Shown here: piece after piece, positions 1-12,422 of the stretch
Layout of the letters: each line of letters begins with the position of its first letter
How positions within the stretch are numbered: the first letter of the stretch is position 1
Assembly: GCA_947462335.1 (NCBI GenBank)
Contig: OX381704.1
Coordinates: 119,966,065 to 120,030,064, forward strand
DNA: 64,000 bases
Direction: 5' to 3'
Source of the DNA: Harmothoe impar
Taxonomy: Eukaryota > Annelida > Polychaeta > Phyllodocida > Polynoidae
Notes under the pieces: model-generated
The model's input: only the letters and a program-made list of their open reading frames with translations
What the model was told of the DNA's origin: nothing
Database searches by the model: none
Program-made: the position numbers and the translations under genes

Positions 1-306
1 CTAAACGTGCAAACTCCCTTTAGAGTTCGGAACAGGTCAGTAGGCTAATCAGCCGCAGTGATGACGGGGTCTCTTCACCAGCGTGGCTCAGAGTAACCGA
101 CGAGTCCCATCGGATGCTGGGTATATATAGGCAGCCAGCCTGCGCGCGCACACGCAGACCGGAAGCCTATAGTGACCTCTCTCCATACCCCAAGCCCGAA
201 GCAGGTGTCGCCACCTGCCGTCGGACTGAAGGGTTCGGACTGAGTTCGCAACACAGCATCCAACAGAACCCGTCATACAACACCTCGTATAACCCTAGCC
301 CCTACA
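1..306 (-). repeat. 3' LTR of Gypsy-1 (partial)
   Basis: Positions 1-306 align almost base for base with 12118-12422, with a handful of substitutions and one 1-base indel near 295. The high-coordinate edge ends cccctaca, which is TGTAGGGG on the element strand and is the canonical TG start of an LTR. About 130 bp of this LTR lies beyond the window, judging from the complete copy at 11986-12422. A TATA-like run lies at about 120-129. Confidence 0.93.
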
Positions 307-318
307 CTACCCCCTACC
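307..318 (-). promoter_or_regulatory. Polypurine tract of Gypsy-1
   Basis: On the element strand the bases directly preceding the 3' LTR are GGTAGGGGGTAG. This is a purine-rich run in exactly the position needed for plus-strand priming. Confidence 0.8.
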
Positions 319-1174
319 AGATAATAACCGGGAGGTAAATAATTAAGGTTATAGTCCGAAAACACTTCGGACTGGCATTATCTTATAAATACCACCTTAG
401 GGGCTTTATATAAGCTATACCTTTAAACAATATGACATATTCTGATGAACACAATAAGGTATTATTAACACATATTTCTATATATATATAGCGACTGTAA
501 TGAAAATTACACTCTATTCCCTAGGACAGATAGAGTTAACCTATATATATAGTATACAAACACTTGAAAAGTATAATATCACAAAAAAATTTCGTCCCTC
601 CAGGACCCCGAGCTATTTACACTCGTAATGAATATTACTATAAGTGATAAACATTATCACTTTTCTTATTAGTTAAGAAATAAGTACATATTATAGTAGT
701 TAACAAAAAAGGACATCATACGTGTTCCTTGTCGAAGATCCCGATCCTCTGGAGATGTTGTAGCATTCTGCCCGGCTTTCGGAACCTACTTCGTTCAGCT
801 CCTACTCACCGGAACAAGAAAGTTCATCGCTCATACTCGGGAGTGTATAGGTAAAAAAAATTTTAGTCCTGCCTCCAGGCGATCTTCAGACTGTTTATAA
901 GGAGCACTCGGTCCTGATATGAAATGTCATATAAAAAAACGACGTATCGGATCCTAATTGTTAACGTGCTCCCGTCCCGAGTTCTGCCTTCCTTCTCCGG
1001 ATCTCCTCCTCAGCTTCCGTCAGTGTTCCCTGGCAGACTGGATCCTTACGTAGCCAGCCTGCCTCGTCCTGCTGTCCGGATACTCATTCACCCTATTAGA
1101 GGGTGTTCTGCCATTGGGGTTGGTATCATTCGAATACCCCCCCCCTCCTAGTCGGGTCCTGCGATAGGGTAATC
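319..1174. other. Noncoding 3' region of Gypsy-1
   Basis: This is AT-rich sequence between the end of the third ORF and the polypurine tract, with short TA runs at about 480-490 and 543-552. I see no coding potential and no internal repeat of note. Its length (about 850 bp) is long for a Ty3/Gypsy 3' untranslated region. Confidence 0.6.
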
Positions 1175-4100
1175 CTATCCGGACTCCGAGCCACCTGTGG
1201 CATCAGGTTTAGCCGGCGCCTCCTCCTCATCGGAGTCTGACTCGGCCTCCGCCAGAGTCAATTCTTGAAGCCAGGACTCGATCTGAGCCCTGGTACCATC
1301 CCATTCGTGCATCTCGTGCGCGAAGCAATCCCTGAACCGGCGGCGTTCAGGGTCCAGTTTCTCCTCGGCGTTCTTAGTCGCCATCCTTTGCTTTTTCCTT
1401 GCGGATTTAGCAGCCACTTGTTCAGTCCGAGCCCTTTCCCTCTCTTCCTGAACGGTATCCACTGCCGCTGCCTTTTGGATAGCGACTTCCCTCTCATGGA
1501 GATGATGCACCGTATTAAGGGACATCATCGCCACCTCCTGACTGAGGTCGGTAAGCAGCCGGTGAAAATTATCCTGCCACTTATCTAGTGCCTGTTGTCC
1601 GGCTTCGTATGAGGCGAAGTCGGCGCGAGGGAACGAAGGAGGAGCTCGTAGTCGCAAGACTAAAGCATCCTCATCCGGAGTCTCGGGAGGGAGATCCTGT
1701 GCCTTGGCAGGTTTCGGTTTCGGTTTCCCCGAAGCCTTTGTCTTTCCTGTCTGGGTGAGGGTTTGAGTTTCCTCTCCCGGAACCAGGTTACTAGGTGGGA
1801 AGTCCTCGTCAAAGACTTCCCCCATACCGGTGTTCGGATCCTCCGGAGCAGCCCGAGATGGCATACTCTGGGGGCCCGACTTCCAGTCAGTCTTAGTGGA
1901 GGTGAAAGCCGGGCCTTTATAGCCAGGATCCGCCTTCTCCAGAACGGATGGTCTCTCATCCGTTTTCACTCTCTTGGCATCGGTAGGCTCCGAGGACTGG
2001 TTCTGTCTCTTCGGAGCTTTCCGTACCTTCTTCGTGCTGGTCCGTTTCTGGTACTCCTCGAACTCCTCGAAGAGTTCGCCCTCCGGGATGCGGAGGTAGT
2101 TGCCATCCGGGTTTACTTTGTAAAATACCCGGACTTTCCCCTTCTCGTTGGAACCGAAGTCCACTTCGAGATTCTCGTTCTTGCCTACTTCCCCGAACCG
2201 GGAGTAGACCTCCTCATGGGCGAGCTGTATACGCTCCGCCGCCGTCTCCAAGGACAAGTTGTGCTTCTTGGCCATGTGTCGTATGATGTCTGCTCTCGTA
2301 TAGAACAGGCCACCATTGGGGCAACTCTTGCTCCCTCTCGGACCCACACTCAGGCAGTCATATCGCATGAAATGACGCACATGGTATCGGGTGATATGCC
2401 GCGCGTACCTTACCTTAGTAGGCCAGGTTCGGGGCGTCTCCAGGGTCTCGCCAATGTTTTGACAAGTCTCGAAGGGGCACCGGCGATCTGGATTCCATCT
2501 CGCCATTGCCCAGGACAGTTTTCTGGAGATAGGAATGGTACTTAGTACTACCAGTCCGGACCATCTCCAGTAACTCAAAGTGGTACAACTGTACCGACTT
2601 GTCGAGAGGATCCTTCTTGATCCACTCTTCATCATCCTTGACACAATCCCCCACGCACATAGGCTTGAAATACCTAAACCTACTCGTGTCGTTGGCACCG
2701 AGTGCTGTCCTTACCAATACCTCGAGTTCGTCATGAGGGATGGTATCTTCATCCAACCCCTTCAAAACTTCTTCCACCTCTTCCGGGGATTGCCCCGCCT
2801 CCAGAGATATGAGCTTGATGGTCTCCCTCAGGTATAAATCCCGACGGTTGGCCTTCTCTAGGTGACTAGTATCAGCATTCCTAGCTGCTGCTGTTGTCTG
2901 TTGGATGATTTCATCCTCCAGAGTTGCGTCCAGAATAGACTCCTTAGTCTGCTGGTGGACTCCCCGAGCCAGCTTCATAGCTGGCGTCAGGTGTCGTCTC
3001 TTCTCCCGTCGGTGATGGACAACCTTGTACTCCGAATATGTTTGCATATCAGAGTCCAAGGCCTCAATAGCCTCGGGACGACCCTCCGACAGAGCGAGTA
3101 GACGAGCCTTGCTAGCCATGTCACTCACGTTCTCCATGGCCGCTGTTAAGCGGTCCGGGAACCATACAGGGAACCTAGCAGACAAACTGTCCAGGCCCCG
3201 GAAGGTCTTCAGTTGGATTAGGTCGAAAGACCTAACCTCCTCACGGCTCAACTGGTCAATGATGGCCCCTCGTAGGATGGATGGGACATCGGTGTCATCC
3301 TTATCCCAGTCATCATGTTCATGCGGGGCTAGGATGTGTACTCCCGACCCCGACGGACCACCACCCGCAGCTTGGTCCAGCTTGCCGGCCTCATCCGAAG
3401 TATCCATTTCTGGTGTCTCCGAGTTAGGCTCGTTGGTCTGGGGAGGTTGGTCCACTGGGGTGGGTACCTCTTTCCGGGGCTCCGGGGTAGCCGGGGCCTT
3501 GAAGGTCAGGTTGGACAGCACCGTTTGTAAAGTCCGAACGACATGTGCGCCCGACGATACATCCATAGCCTCTTCCGTCCGAGGCTCCTGGGGGTTAACA
3601 GTCGTCTTAGGACGAGCTCCCCCGTGTCCGGACCCACCAGCCAGCGCAGCGGCTGTTGCCGCCACTGCCGCACTGTTGTCCAACCCCTGCGAGAAAGACA
3701 ACAAGTCAATCGCCGGGCCGGAGGGGCTGAGGACTCAGTTTTCTTGGCACCATCCTTTACCTTGGTAGGGATCGGGATGGTAGACTTCTTGGGGCCCGGA
3801 GTCTTGACAACACTACTGCTGGTGGACGTCTGGCCCTTCCTTGGTTGATCCCTAGCGGCTGGCTTCGGATCCGCCTTTGTTACGTCCTCCACAGACGTAT
3901 TCTTCTTCTTCGGATCCTTAGGCGCCGTAGCAGTGGCAGCCTTAGGGTCCGTCTTCTTAGTACTCGGAGTACTACTCTTTTTGGGATCGGGCTTCTAAGC
4001 CTGGCCTTACCTTAAGGCTTCTTCCCAGCACTCGCGTGTTTGGGAGCCTTAGTACTGACTCTAGAATCGGACGACTTGGACCGATCCCAGGTAGCACTCT

Positions 4101-4472
4101 TTCCACCGCGCGTCCTCGGACGTGCAGTGTCGGACTCGCTACCACTCTCCATAGACAGTTTCCTGCTCACTGCCTTTTGGAGAGTGGGGGAGATGCTCAA
4201 ACTGCACAACCGCGAGGGTCGGACAGTGCTCATCGCTCCACTCCGGACTGGGCGATCCCTTGCAGCAATTGGGAGTCCTCACTGCCCACGGGCGACGGTG
4301 ACTTCCTAATCGGGGAGACGGCCGGATCCACAGACATATCCGCCAGACTTGCGCGGAGCTCATCACCACTGGGGTTCTGAGCGTCCACTAGACCCTTAAC
4401 GGCCAAAGCCGCCTCGGAGTCTCCGGTAAGTTCGGAGTGACGGAGCTGCTGCTCTGCCATCCTCACTTTCAC
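1175..4472 (-). pseudogene. Gypsy-1 third ORF in env position: zinc-finger / coiled-coil protein, frameshifted
   Basis: A coding tract of roughly 1,100 codons lies downstream of integrase, in the same orientation as gag-pol. It is split over three frames: 4230-4472, 4012-4233, 3506-about 4000, 2415-3704 and 1175-about 2510. From N to C it shows an acidic or low-complexity start, a Lys/Ser/Pro-rich basic stretch, a helical globular region (about 2500-3350), and a Cys/His-rich segment at about 2270-2500. The last has spacing like two C2H2 fingers (CPFETC...H..YH; C...H..KKH). A Pro/Lys-rich linker follows, then a Glu/Arg-rich coiled coil and an acidic tail (SDSDEEEA). I see no signal peptide, transmembrane segment or furin site, so it is not a classical env. 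I do not recognise the family. Frame switches near 3735 and 2500, plus breaks near 4230 and 4010, make this copy non-functional. Confidence 0.7.
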
Positions 4473-5048
4473 GAGGGTGTCTTACGACGAGGAGTTTGAC
4501 GGGGAAACCGAAAGTTCCCCGCCGCCCTCTTTTGTCTCAGAACACGCTAGAAAGAGTACTCACTGCTTACAACTCTTTCACTGACTTTTCTCCTCTTCTA
4601 ACCGCCCTAAATCCCGAATTCGCCGCTGCCGACCATCACCGCTACTGACTTTGGGAAGCCCAAAATCAATATGGCGGTTCCCTCGCTTTTGATTTTAAAA
4701 CAAAGCGCATGCGCGGCGTCTCGCGTGATTGGACGCGATCCCGTTATCCGGTGTGACCCAATTACCGGTTAATCAGGTCACGACCTCTCCCGCCCGCATC
4801 TCGGGCTGCAGGGATCTTACTGCCACTCGGGCGGCTCCCCAAAAGTCAGAATATACTTCGAATAAAGAGCTCATCGGGAGTATTAGTGGATATATATGGG
4901 AAATCAAAGATTACCCCGTCGGATTATCCGTCCACCACCCTCGGGGAACACTCTTACATTCTTTTCTATTGACTCTGAGCGCCCCTGTTGGTAGCACACA
5001 CATAACATATAGAACAACACAGGACACCACACTCGTTGTGTAAACAAG
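4473..5048 (-). promoter_or_regulatory. Spacer between pol and third ORF with promoter-like motif cluster
   Basis: Within 65 bp and upstream of the third ORF on its strand lie a CCAAT box (4728-4732), a perfect NRF1-type GCGCATGCGC palindrome (4705-4714) and a YY1-type CCGCCATATT (4668-4677). This order is typical of TATA-less animal promoters, with YY1 nearest the start site. The most economical reading is a dedicated internal promoter for the third ORF. The rest of the 575-bp spacer shows no coding signal. Confidence 0.55.
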
Positions 5049-8000
5049 CTAGGTAACAGCCCCTCTAGCCACCAGCCTAGGGCTTCGCCGAACGGGGTTA
5101 CCGCCCGCATCCAATAACCTGGCCGAAGGACACTCGTTCTTAACTAAAATTCCAGCCTTGATTTTAGTTCTCCGTGCCCTTCTTCCTTCGCCTGCCGAGA
5201 CTTTCTTTTTCACGGTCTTTCGGAGCTTCCTTCGTACAACCCTCTTAGGGGGGTCCACCGACACCCCTTCTAAAGGTACAAATTTAGCTTCCGAACTCTC
5301 CTTCTCCACCTCCGTTTCCGGGGTGAGCTCCCTCCCAGCCCAAGCACGCAACCGAGCCACATGACTCGTCCGGATGCGTCCCGCTGCAGACTGGATCAAT
5401 ACAGTCGTTTGACTTATGCATTTAACCACGGTATGTGGTCCATCCCAGTTATTTGCCAGTTTGACGTTACAGAGCGGTTCATGCAGTCGGATCACTCGAT
5501 CCCCCACCACAAACCGCCGTGATTTCAATCCGGTGTCATAACCAACCTTCTGCCAATTCGCAGCTTTGAGCAAATGAGCCCTAACTGTTTCGTAGGCGAA
5601 TTTGAACCTCTCTCGTAGAGATTCCACGAACAGCACCGTACAAGGCGCTTCTGGACTGATCCCTACCACCCTGAATACTAAATCCGCGGGCATGATCAAG
5701 TCCTCCCCGAACACCAAGAGGTTCAGGGTGCAATTGGTCGAAGTGTGGACCGTATTATTATACGCATGTACCACAAATTCGCACTGATCATCCCAATCAT
5801 CCATATGGGAGTTCACTAATGGCTTCAAGACCTGAATCAAGGTCCGATTGAACCGCTCCACCTGTCCGTCGGACTGGGGCCGGTACGGATTGGTCCGAGT
5901 CTTGCATATAGCCAACTGATGGCACATAGCAGCCCATAATTTTGACTCAAATTATCTCCCTTGATCACTATGTAACATCAAGGGAGCCCCCAAATGGAGG
6001 ATCCACCCCTTCACCAGTGTTTCCATACAAGTAGCAGCAGTATGATCCTCGAGTGGGTACACTCGGGTGTATTTCGTATAGTAGTCCGATACCACCATCA
6101 TACACGTATTTCCCTTAGGAGTGGGTTTTACCCCACTAATAATGTCTACAGCTATCCGAGCAAACCTTACACCGAACAACTCTTGTTGCAATGGCAATTT
6201 TCCCAGTCCAGGACCAGGTTTGCCTAGACAACAGGCCGGACATGTCTCGATCCACCTTAAAAGGTCACCGGACATTCCCGGCCAGTAATACCTTCTACTC
6301 AGCCGTTCCAAAGAGCGTTTCTTTCCGAAATGCCCACTAGTGGAATGGCCGTGGCAATAGTACAGGATGTCTTTCCTTATAGCAGCCGGGATCACCATTT
6401 GTAATACCCTCCGCTTCCCAGGACAAGACTTCCAACTGCACAACAACGAATCCCGAACCTCCAGTTCATGGAACTGAGCCAGGAAACGTCGCATTTCATG
6501 GTTTTCCAGTGATATTTCAGGTCTCACTGGACAGACCCCGGTAGGGACTAGCTCCCTCAGTCGTGCTATGGTAGGATCGGCTATCTGGTACGTCCTTATA
6601 GTGTCGGTGGACCAATCCAACAGGTTTTGCAACAACCCATCATAAGGCAAACGCACACTCGCTACCACAGCATTGTGAGCACCACAATCCCCACACTCCG
6701 GACGCACACAACAGCGACGTCGACTTAGACAGTCAGCATTAATATGCTTCGTGCCCGCTCGGTGCTGGATATAAGATTTCTCCAGCAGTCCGAACTCGCT
6801 GAGGTGATTCAACCATCGACCAATCATCCCCTCTGCGTCCTTAAAATTAAGGAGCCACCTCAAGGCAGAATGATCCGTCCGAAGTGTGAAGTTCCCTCCA
6901 TACAAGAAGTGCCGAAACTTCTTTGTGTACACCACTACTGCGAGCAACTCCCGCTTTGTAGTACAATAATTTCTCTGAGCCTTGTTCATACTGTTACTAG
7001 CCAACGCTAGCGGGACCTCTACTCCGTCCTGGATCTGGGACAATGCGGCCCCAATGCTCTCATTGCTCGCATCAGTGTCAAGGATGAAATGCCCCTTCTC
7101 CGTAGGGTATTTCAGCACTGGGGTGGTTCGGAACAATGCCTTAATCTCTTTGAAGGCGTCATTCTGCTCCATACCCCATGGGAAGGGTTCTTTCTTCCTC
7201 CCCGGAGTCCAATGGCTCAACTTTTGCAAGGGTTGAGACACCCTAGAGAATCCGGGGATGAAGTCCCTGTAATAGAAACAGAACCCCAAAAAGGATCTGA
7301 TATCCTTTGGTCCTTTTGGAACTTCCCAAGTCTCCACAGTCTCCTGTTTAGCCGGATCAGCCTGCACACCTTCAGTGGAGATGATCCGGCCCAAATAGAC
7401 CATGGACTTCCGAAAAAGTTCACATTTCTTTCGCTTTAAAGTCAAACCATTGGACCGAATTCGCTCCAATACCTCCCCGAGGTTCAATGCACACTCAAAA
7501 CGTCTTGCCAAAAACAATGACGTCGTCCAGGTACGCCAAGCACTTCCACCACAACAGATCACTCAACAGAGTTTCCATCATGGCCTCAAAAGTGGCAGGG
7601 GCGTTGCATAACCCGAAAGGCATCAGCTCAAACTGATACAGTCCAATGTGACTTGTGAAAGCCGTCTTCTCCTTATCCTCCTCCTTCATTCTGATTTGCC
7701 AATATCCGGACTGCAAATCGAGGGTGCAGAACTATTGGTTCCCACCCAACGAGTCCAGAGTCTCATCAATTCGGGGTAGAGGATACGCATTCTTTTTGGT
7801 TACTCCATTCAGGCGTCTATAATCGATACAAAATCGGATAGACCCATCATTCTTAGTAACCATCTGAACCGGGCTGGACCAGGGGCTAGTGCTAGGCACG
7901 ATCACCTTCTGTTCCAGCATGGTTTTCACTTGTTCTTCAACAACTCTTTTCTTACCTAACGGCAAACGTCGGTAAGGCATTTTGAACGGCTGTGCATCTC

Positions 8001-9285
8001 CAGTATTGATAGAATGCAGCACCTTATTAGTTCGGCCCAAAGGCTCCCCCTCTACTTGCCATGCATCCTGATACTTCACTACCAGCCTTCTCAAGGAATC
8101 GAGATCCCTCCGATCCGTCAGATCCGTTTCGGAGATCATTTTCTCGAGTCCATCACTCAAAATGGTTGGAGAAAGGTCACCCTTCATGCTCACATGAACA
8201 GCAGGCATTACTGCCTCACTGGTGAACACCTTCCCCAGCACCGTATCCTTTTTCAGATACTTAGATTCTAACCCGGGGTTAGAAACCGGCACCACGGTCC
8301 AAGCACCATCACCCACAAGGGTGTCCATGCCTGTCAAACCGATGCTTCCCAACATGGCCACATCTGGCTCCAATACTGCCTCTTCCTCTCTCCTAAGCCC
8401 CTTGCTTCGGACCAGCACGTCACACGTCTGTCCGGGAGGAATCTTTACAGTTTGGACCACCGTTGCCACTGTTGATACTTGTCGGAGCACACATTGTTCC
8501 ACCGCACGGTACGGGTGCTCTATCTGGAGTACCCCTGTACCAGGGTTCAGGACCGCGTCATACAACGCCGAAAAATCCAACCCCAGTATACCGTCGTCAG
8601 CAATATCCGCGATGGTGGGAGAAGCCACATACTCCTTCCCTCCAATCCGGAGTGGTATGAATGCGCGCCCATACGTCTGCATACTCGACCCATCGGCCGA
8701 AAAGGCGTTTACCCTCGTTTTGAAGTTCTCACGACTGTCCGGCATAAGAGCATAGAAGTTTGAGGAGATAACGGAGTGGCTTGCTCCCGTATCTACTAAA
8801 AACTCGCCCGCCCTACCGGCCACAGTAACAGACACATACCACCGCCTCCCCCCCAGCGGAGACGGGTTTACGGTGAAGCGTTTAAAATCCTTCGGAGCAG
8901 CCAAATCAAGGCCATGTTTCTTCAAATGGTCGAAACATGGATGATCTGGGGAAAGCTGGGTACTCCCTACCCACACAATGTCTGTGACAGCCGCAACTTC
9001 CTCGTTCCTATCCGTAATGGGCCTCCCTGCCTCATTGCCGGGCAACTGTTGGACTGGAATGTTAACCAGGCCGGCATCCAAACCCCTCAAGCTTGAAGCC
9101 ACCCCTGGTTCCCTTCCTGCCTTCGGAACTCCACTAGGCTCTACCTCTCTGGTATGTTGGCGTACTTCATCTCCAGGGGCCGTCCGCTCGCCAGCTCGGA
9201 CCACCCCTTCTAGTTTCCTTCCTTTCCGGGAACTTTCGGGCTCGGAGCTGTACACTCCGCAGCAAAGTGACCGATCTCCAAGCAC
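5049..9285 (-). pseudogene. pol: Gypsy-1 pol: protease, reverse transcriptase, RNase H, integrase (broken)
   Basis: The tract 7732-9285 carries the aspartic protease (DTGAS at about 8789-8803) and the start of reverse transcriptase ([11 protein letters not shown]). The tract 7495-7716 continues the palm with the catalytic YLDD at about 7522-7533. The tract 5952-7562 has the thumb, RNase H (DTDASNESIGAAL), the integrase HHCC finger (H..H...C..C at about 6220-6360) and the first two acidic integrase residues (VDIISG and HSDQG). The tract 5049-5927 has the third (GQVERF) and a GPY-like module ending in a basic tail. Breaks visible: a TAG at about 7732 where the family normally has an aromatic residue before the QSGYWQI region, a 1-base frameshift near 7500 in a T run, and a TAA at 5952 just after HSDQGR. 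Pol lies in the -1 frame relative to gag. Confidence 0.93.
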
Positions 9286-11881
9286 CTATAGCACTTGGCG
9301 GTCCTCCGGTTGATCTTCCTTCTGTTGGGCTGTGTAGCCCCCTGGATGGAAGTCGTCATTTTCTAAAACAGCGCTGTAAAGAACGCTGCGTCCATCACCG
9401 GAGCCTTCTGATCCGATGACTCTTTCTTCGGAGGAGGGTTTCCACCCCCTTCCGGCTTCTTATTCTTCCACGGTGGTTTAGAGGAATTTCCATTCCTCTT
9501 GAACTGAGCCGCAGAAGCCGTTGCCTCCTCCTCATCACTGCCCGCTCCATCAGACTGTTCCGGAGAACATTTTATAATGGCAGAGGCCCGGATTGGCATC
9601 CGGTCCCCCAACAGTGACTTTTTGAGAGCGTGTATCTCGATGGCCTTAAAAAGGTCATCCAATGACGTATCCGCTCTCCACGTATTATACACCGTCTTTT
9701 GTATTTCCGGATCTCTCAATCCAGCGACGAACTGAGAGAACAATTCCTTAGAGAATAAGGCATCATGGATCCCTGAAGCAGGATGTACCTTCTTCAGGAG
9801 TCGCATCAATGCAAGTCCGAAAACCCTCGGGGCCTCGTTCTTGCCTTGCACTCGCTTCTTAAAAGAGACCGGATCGATCCGAGCGGAGTCTCCGAACAAA
9901 ATAGTTCCGATCTCCACCAGCTGTTTGAAAGTGCCGCGGGGTCCGCATTCATCTTTCCACTGTTCAACTGCCATCAGGCTGTCTCCTAAGCGCAATCCTT
10001 TACAGATGTAAGGGATAGCATCCTGTTGATCCCATCCACTGAGGTTGATATCCTCAACGGTGGCTCCTAACCACTCTTCCCAAGAGTTTTTCTGCCAGTA
10101 TGGAAAAGGTTCACTAGCTATCTGTCTGGCGGCATTGGACGATCCCCTAATTTTAGAGGTTATCGCCAGGCATTTAGAAATGGAAGCCGAAGCGTCCCTT
10201 TCTGCGCCTACATTGTGCAATCCTATCCCAGCTATAGCGGGGTTAGTATCGTACAATTCCTGCAATTCCGTACTCAGAATCGATCGTCTCGAAGGCTTCT
10301 TAGGACTCTTTGTCCCAGGATTCGCCCCCAGGGTAGCCCCCGTAGTAGGCAAGCTGTTCTGTCTCTCCAGCTAGGTCTGGTAAGTACCATACGCCACCAA
10401 GTCCGTAGTGGGGTCCACTCCTTGACTGAACCACCAATTCTTCTCCAGATCGGTCATATACTGACACTGTTGAGCCAGAGCAAGCAACCGCTGATGCTCG
10501 GACTTCTCTTTTTCCAATTGTTTGGCTTGCCTCTCAGCTTCCTCTTCTTGCTGAGCTTGCTCCAGTTTAGCTTTCGCAGCTTCACCGGCAGCTCGGAGCC
10601 CTTCCTTTCGTGCTCTCAGGACTGCCGCCTCTTGCTCCGCTAGCTCTTCTGCAATTGCTGCGTTTTCTCGCATGCGTTTCTGTTGCTGTTCCAAAGCAGC
10701 TTCCTGTTGGCGATACACTTCTCGCCTCTCTATTTCCAGGTTTTTCTGTTCCTGGAACATCATGTTTGTCTGACAATTTTGCCATTGTAACAGACTCGAT
10801 GGAGTGAGGTAGCTCTTGGCTGCCTTCTCCTGCTCGGATGCCTTTTTTAAGCGTTCCGAATCAAGCTGTCGCTCATCCTGTCGCAACTGGGACTGTGGAC
10901 TCAGTACCAGTCCCGACAACGATCTTCCCCTTCCCGCCGGGTTTACACCCGTTGCAGCAGAAAAAAACCTGCTTCGGAATGGGACGGATACCCCTAATAC
11001 CCACCCTTGGTGAGTATTCACTTGCCATTCCTCTACCTCTTGCTCGGCCCACCCTAAGAGGTCGACCTGGCGTTGAAGTAGACAAGGCAGGCTCTATGGT
11101 TACTCCACGCCCCATGGGCAGATTTGGTGTATCCGTAAAACTCATGTAATGAGCAGCTCTAGGACTGCCATTATCAGCGGAAGCGTATGAGGTACTGCTG
11201 TCCTGCATACTATTCCGAGCTTCCAACAAGAACTGCTGTAGAGCACTCTTCTTGGTTCTCAAGATGTCACACTCTGTAGCCAGAGTCTGACGAGCATCCT
11301 TAAGGTCTTCCGTATCCCGAACAAGTTCGGAGTGGGCCCCCTCTGCTTCCAATATCACGGCGTCTCTAGCCGCACAAATCTGGTTGAGTTCCGTGTTTGC
11401 ACTGACAAAGTCGGAACGGACCGCCTCTAGGTCAGCCGTTTTCTGGTTGAACTCCAACCGAACCATGCTTAGAGCTTGCGCCAGCTTCTCATTCTCCTCC
11501 AACAAGGTTAACAACCTAGCATCTTTTTCTTTGATTTTGGAAGTCCGGTGTGTGACTGCGCCTTCCAACGCAATCAGACTGCTTTTCCATTCATTGGACT
11601 GTTTTTGAATGGTCCATTTGAGCCATCTGCAGACGTTCCTGTACCCTAGCTTCTCTCATATAGTCGAAGCGATGCTCCTCCGAAATGTCAAATCTCCGAG
11701 GGGTCGGAGCGGCTGCGCGTGACCCACCGACGTTGAACATCGACAGATTCATCTCTTCTAATGAAAGATTCATTACTTCGGGACCTTTAGATCCCATTAG
11801 CACGCTTGCTCTGGGTGGAACATCCACACTCCTTGTGGGGGTATCTGCCTCATCTATGGCACATAACCCCTCCGATGACAA
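9210..11881 (-). pseudogene. gag: Gypsy-1 gag: coiled-coil N-terminus, capsid-like region, CCHC zinc knuckle (broken)
   Basis: The reading order is 11591-11881, then 10873-11568 (long heptad-type coiled coil), then 10371-about 10985 (Gln/Glu-rich coiled coil), then 9363-10370 (capsid-like region containing YWQKNSWEEW and LRDPEIQ). A zinc knuckle [14 protein letters not shown] (Cx2Cx4Hx4C) follows at about 9255-9300. Gag ends at a TAG at 9210. Breaks: frameshifts near 11590 and about 10961-10967 (a run of seven A), and in-frame TAG codons at 10371 and 9363, the last just upstream of the knuckle. An unusually long coiled-coil domain before capsid is shared with the second Gypsy copy at 28.7-30.9 kb, which confirms it as a family trait. 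Confidence 0.9.
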
Positions 11882-11970
11882 GGCTAAAGCCTCATCGGGA
11901 GACCTTGCTGCTCCGGCCAGAGCACGAGGTCTGTGCTATTGCACAGGCTAACCTGCGTTTCACTCAGAAC

Positions 11971-11984
11971 TGGTCACGGCACCA
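11971..11984 (-). promoter_or_regulatory. Primer binding site of Gypsy-1
   Basis: On the element strand, TGGTGCCGTGACCA begins one base after the 5' LTR. It is complementary to a tRNA 3' end of the form GGTCACGGCACCA, a type used by many Ty3/Gypsy elements. I cannot name the tRNA with certainty. Confidence 0.85.
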
Positions 11985-11985
11985 G

Positions 11986-12422
11986 TGTAATAAACGATAC
12001 TTTGCGTCTTTATGATATTGGTAGAGTATCAAGTAAAGAACAAAGTCCACACAGTTCGGATCAAGTGTTACAGGTTGCGAATCAATAGGTTTATTCAAGA
12101 ACCTAGACAGGCAATATCTAAACGTGCGAACTCCCTATAGAGTTCGGAACGGGTCAGTAGGCTAATCAGCCGCAGTAATCACGGGGTCTCTTCACCAGCG
12201 TGGCTCAGAGTAACCGACGAGTCCCATCGGATGCTGGGTATATATAGGCAGCCAGCCTGCATGCGCACACGCAGACCGGAAGCCTATAGCGACCTCTGTC
12301 CATACCCCAAGCCCGAAGCAGGTGTCGCCACCTGCCGTCGGACTGAAGGGTTCGGACTGAGTTCGCAACACAGCATCCAACAGAACCCGTCATACAACAC
12401 CTCGTATAACCTAGCCCCTACA
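11986..12422 (-). repeat. 5' LTR of Gypsy-1 (complete, about 437 bp)
   Basis: On the element strand it starts TGTAGGGGCTAG at 12422 and ends TTTATTACA at 11986, giving TG...CA termini. A TATA-like motif (tatatatagg, + strand, about 12239-12248) and a polyadenylation-type AATAAA (minus strand, about 12090-12097) are both present in promoter then poly(A) order. Residues 12118-12422 match the left LTR. Confidence 0.93.

Larger units (their letters stand above)
1..12422 (-). mobile_element. Ty3/Gypsy LTR retrotransposon (Gypsy-1), broken, 3' LTR cut by window edge
   Basis: The whole element reads on the minus strand. The 5' LTR is at 11986-12422, the primer binding site at 11971-11984, gag at 9210-11881, pol at 5049-9285, an extra ORF at 1175-4472, the polypurine tract at 307-318, and the 3' LTR at 1-306 (truncated by the window). 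The order protease, reverse transcriptase, RNase H, integrase identifies Ty3/Gypsy (Metaviridae) rather than Copia. Every ORF carries stops or frameshifts, so this copy is dead. The target duplication cannot be tested because the outer end of the 3' LTR lies outside the window. Confidence 0.95.

Noticed and set aside
1763..2545. 260-codon plus-strand frame opposite the Gypsy-1 third ORF, and similar ones at 3025-3768 and 8222-8755
   Set aside because: Antisense shadows of coding sequence with no domain or start context.
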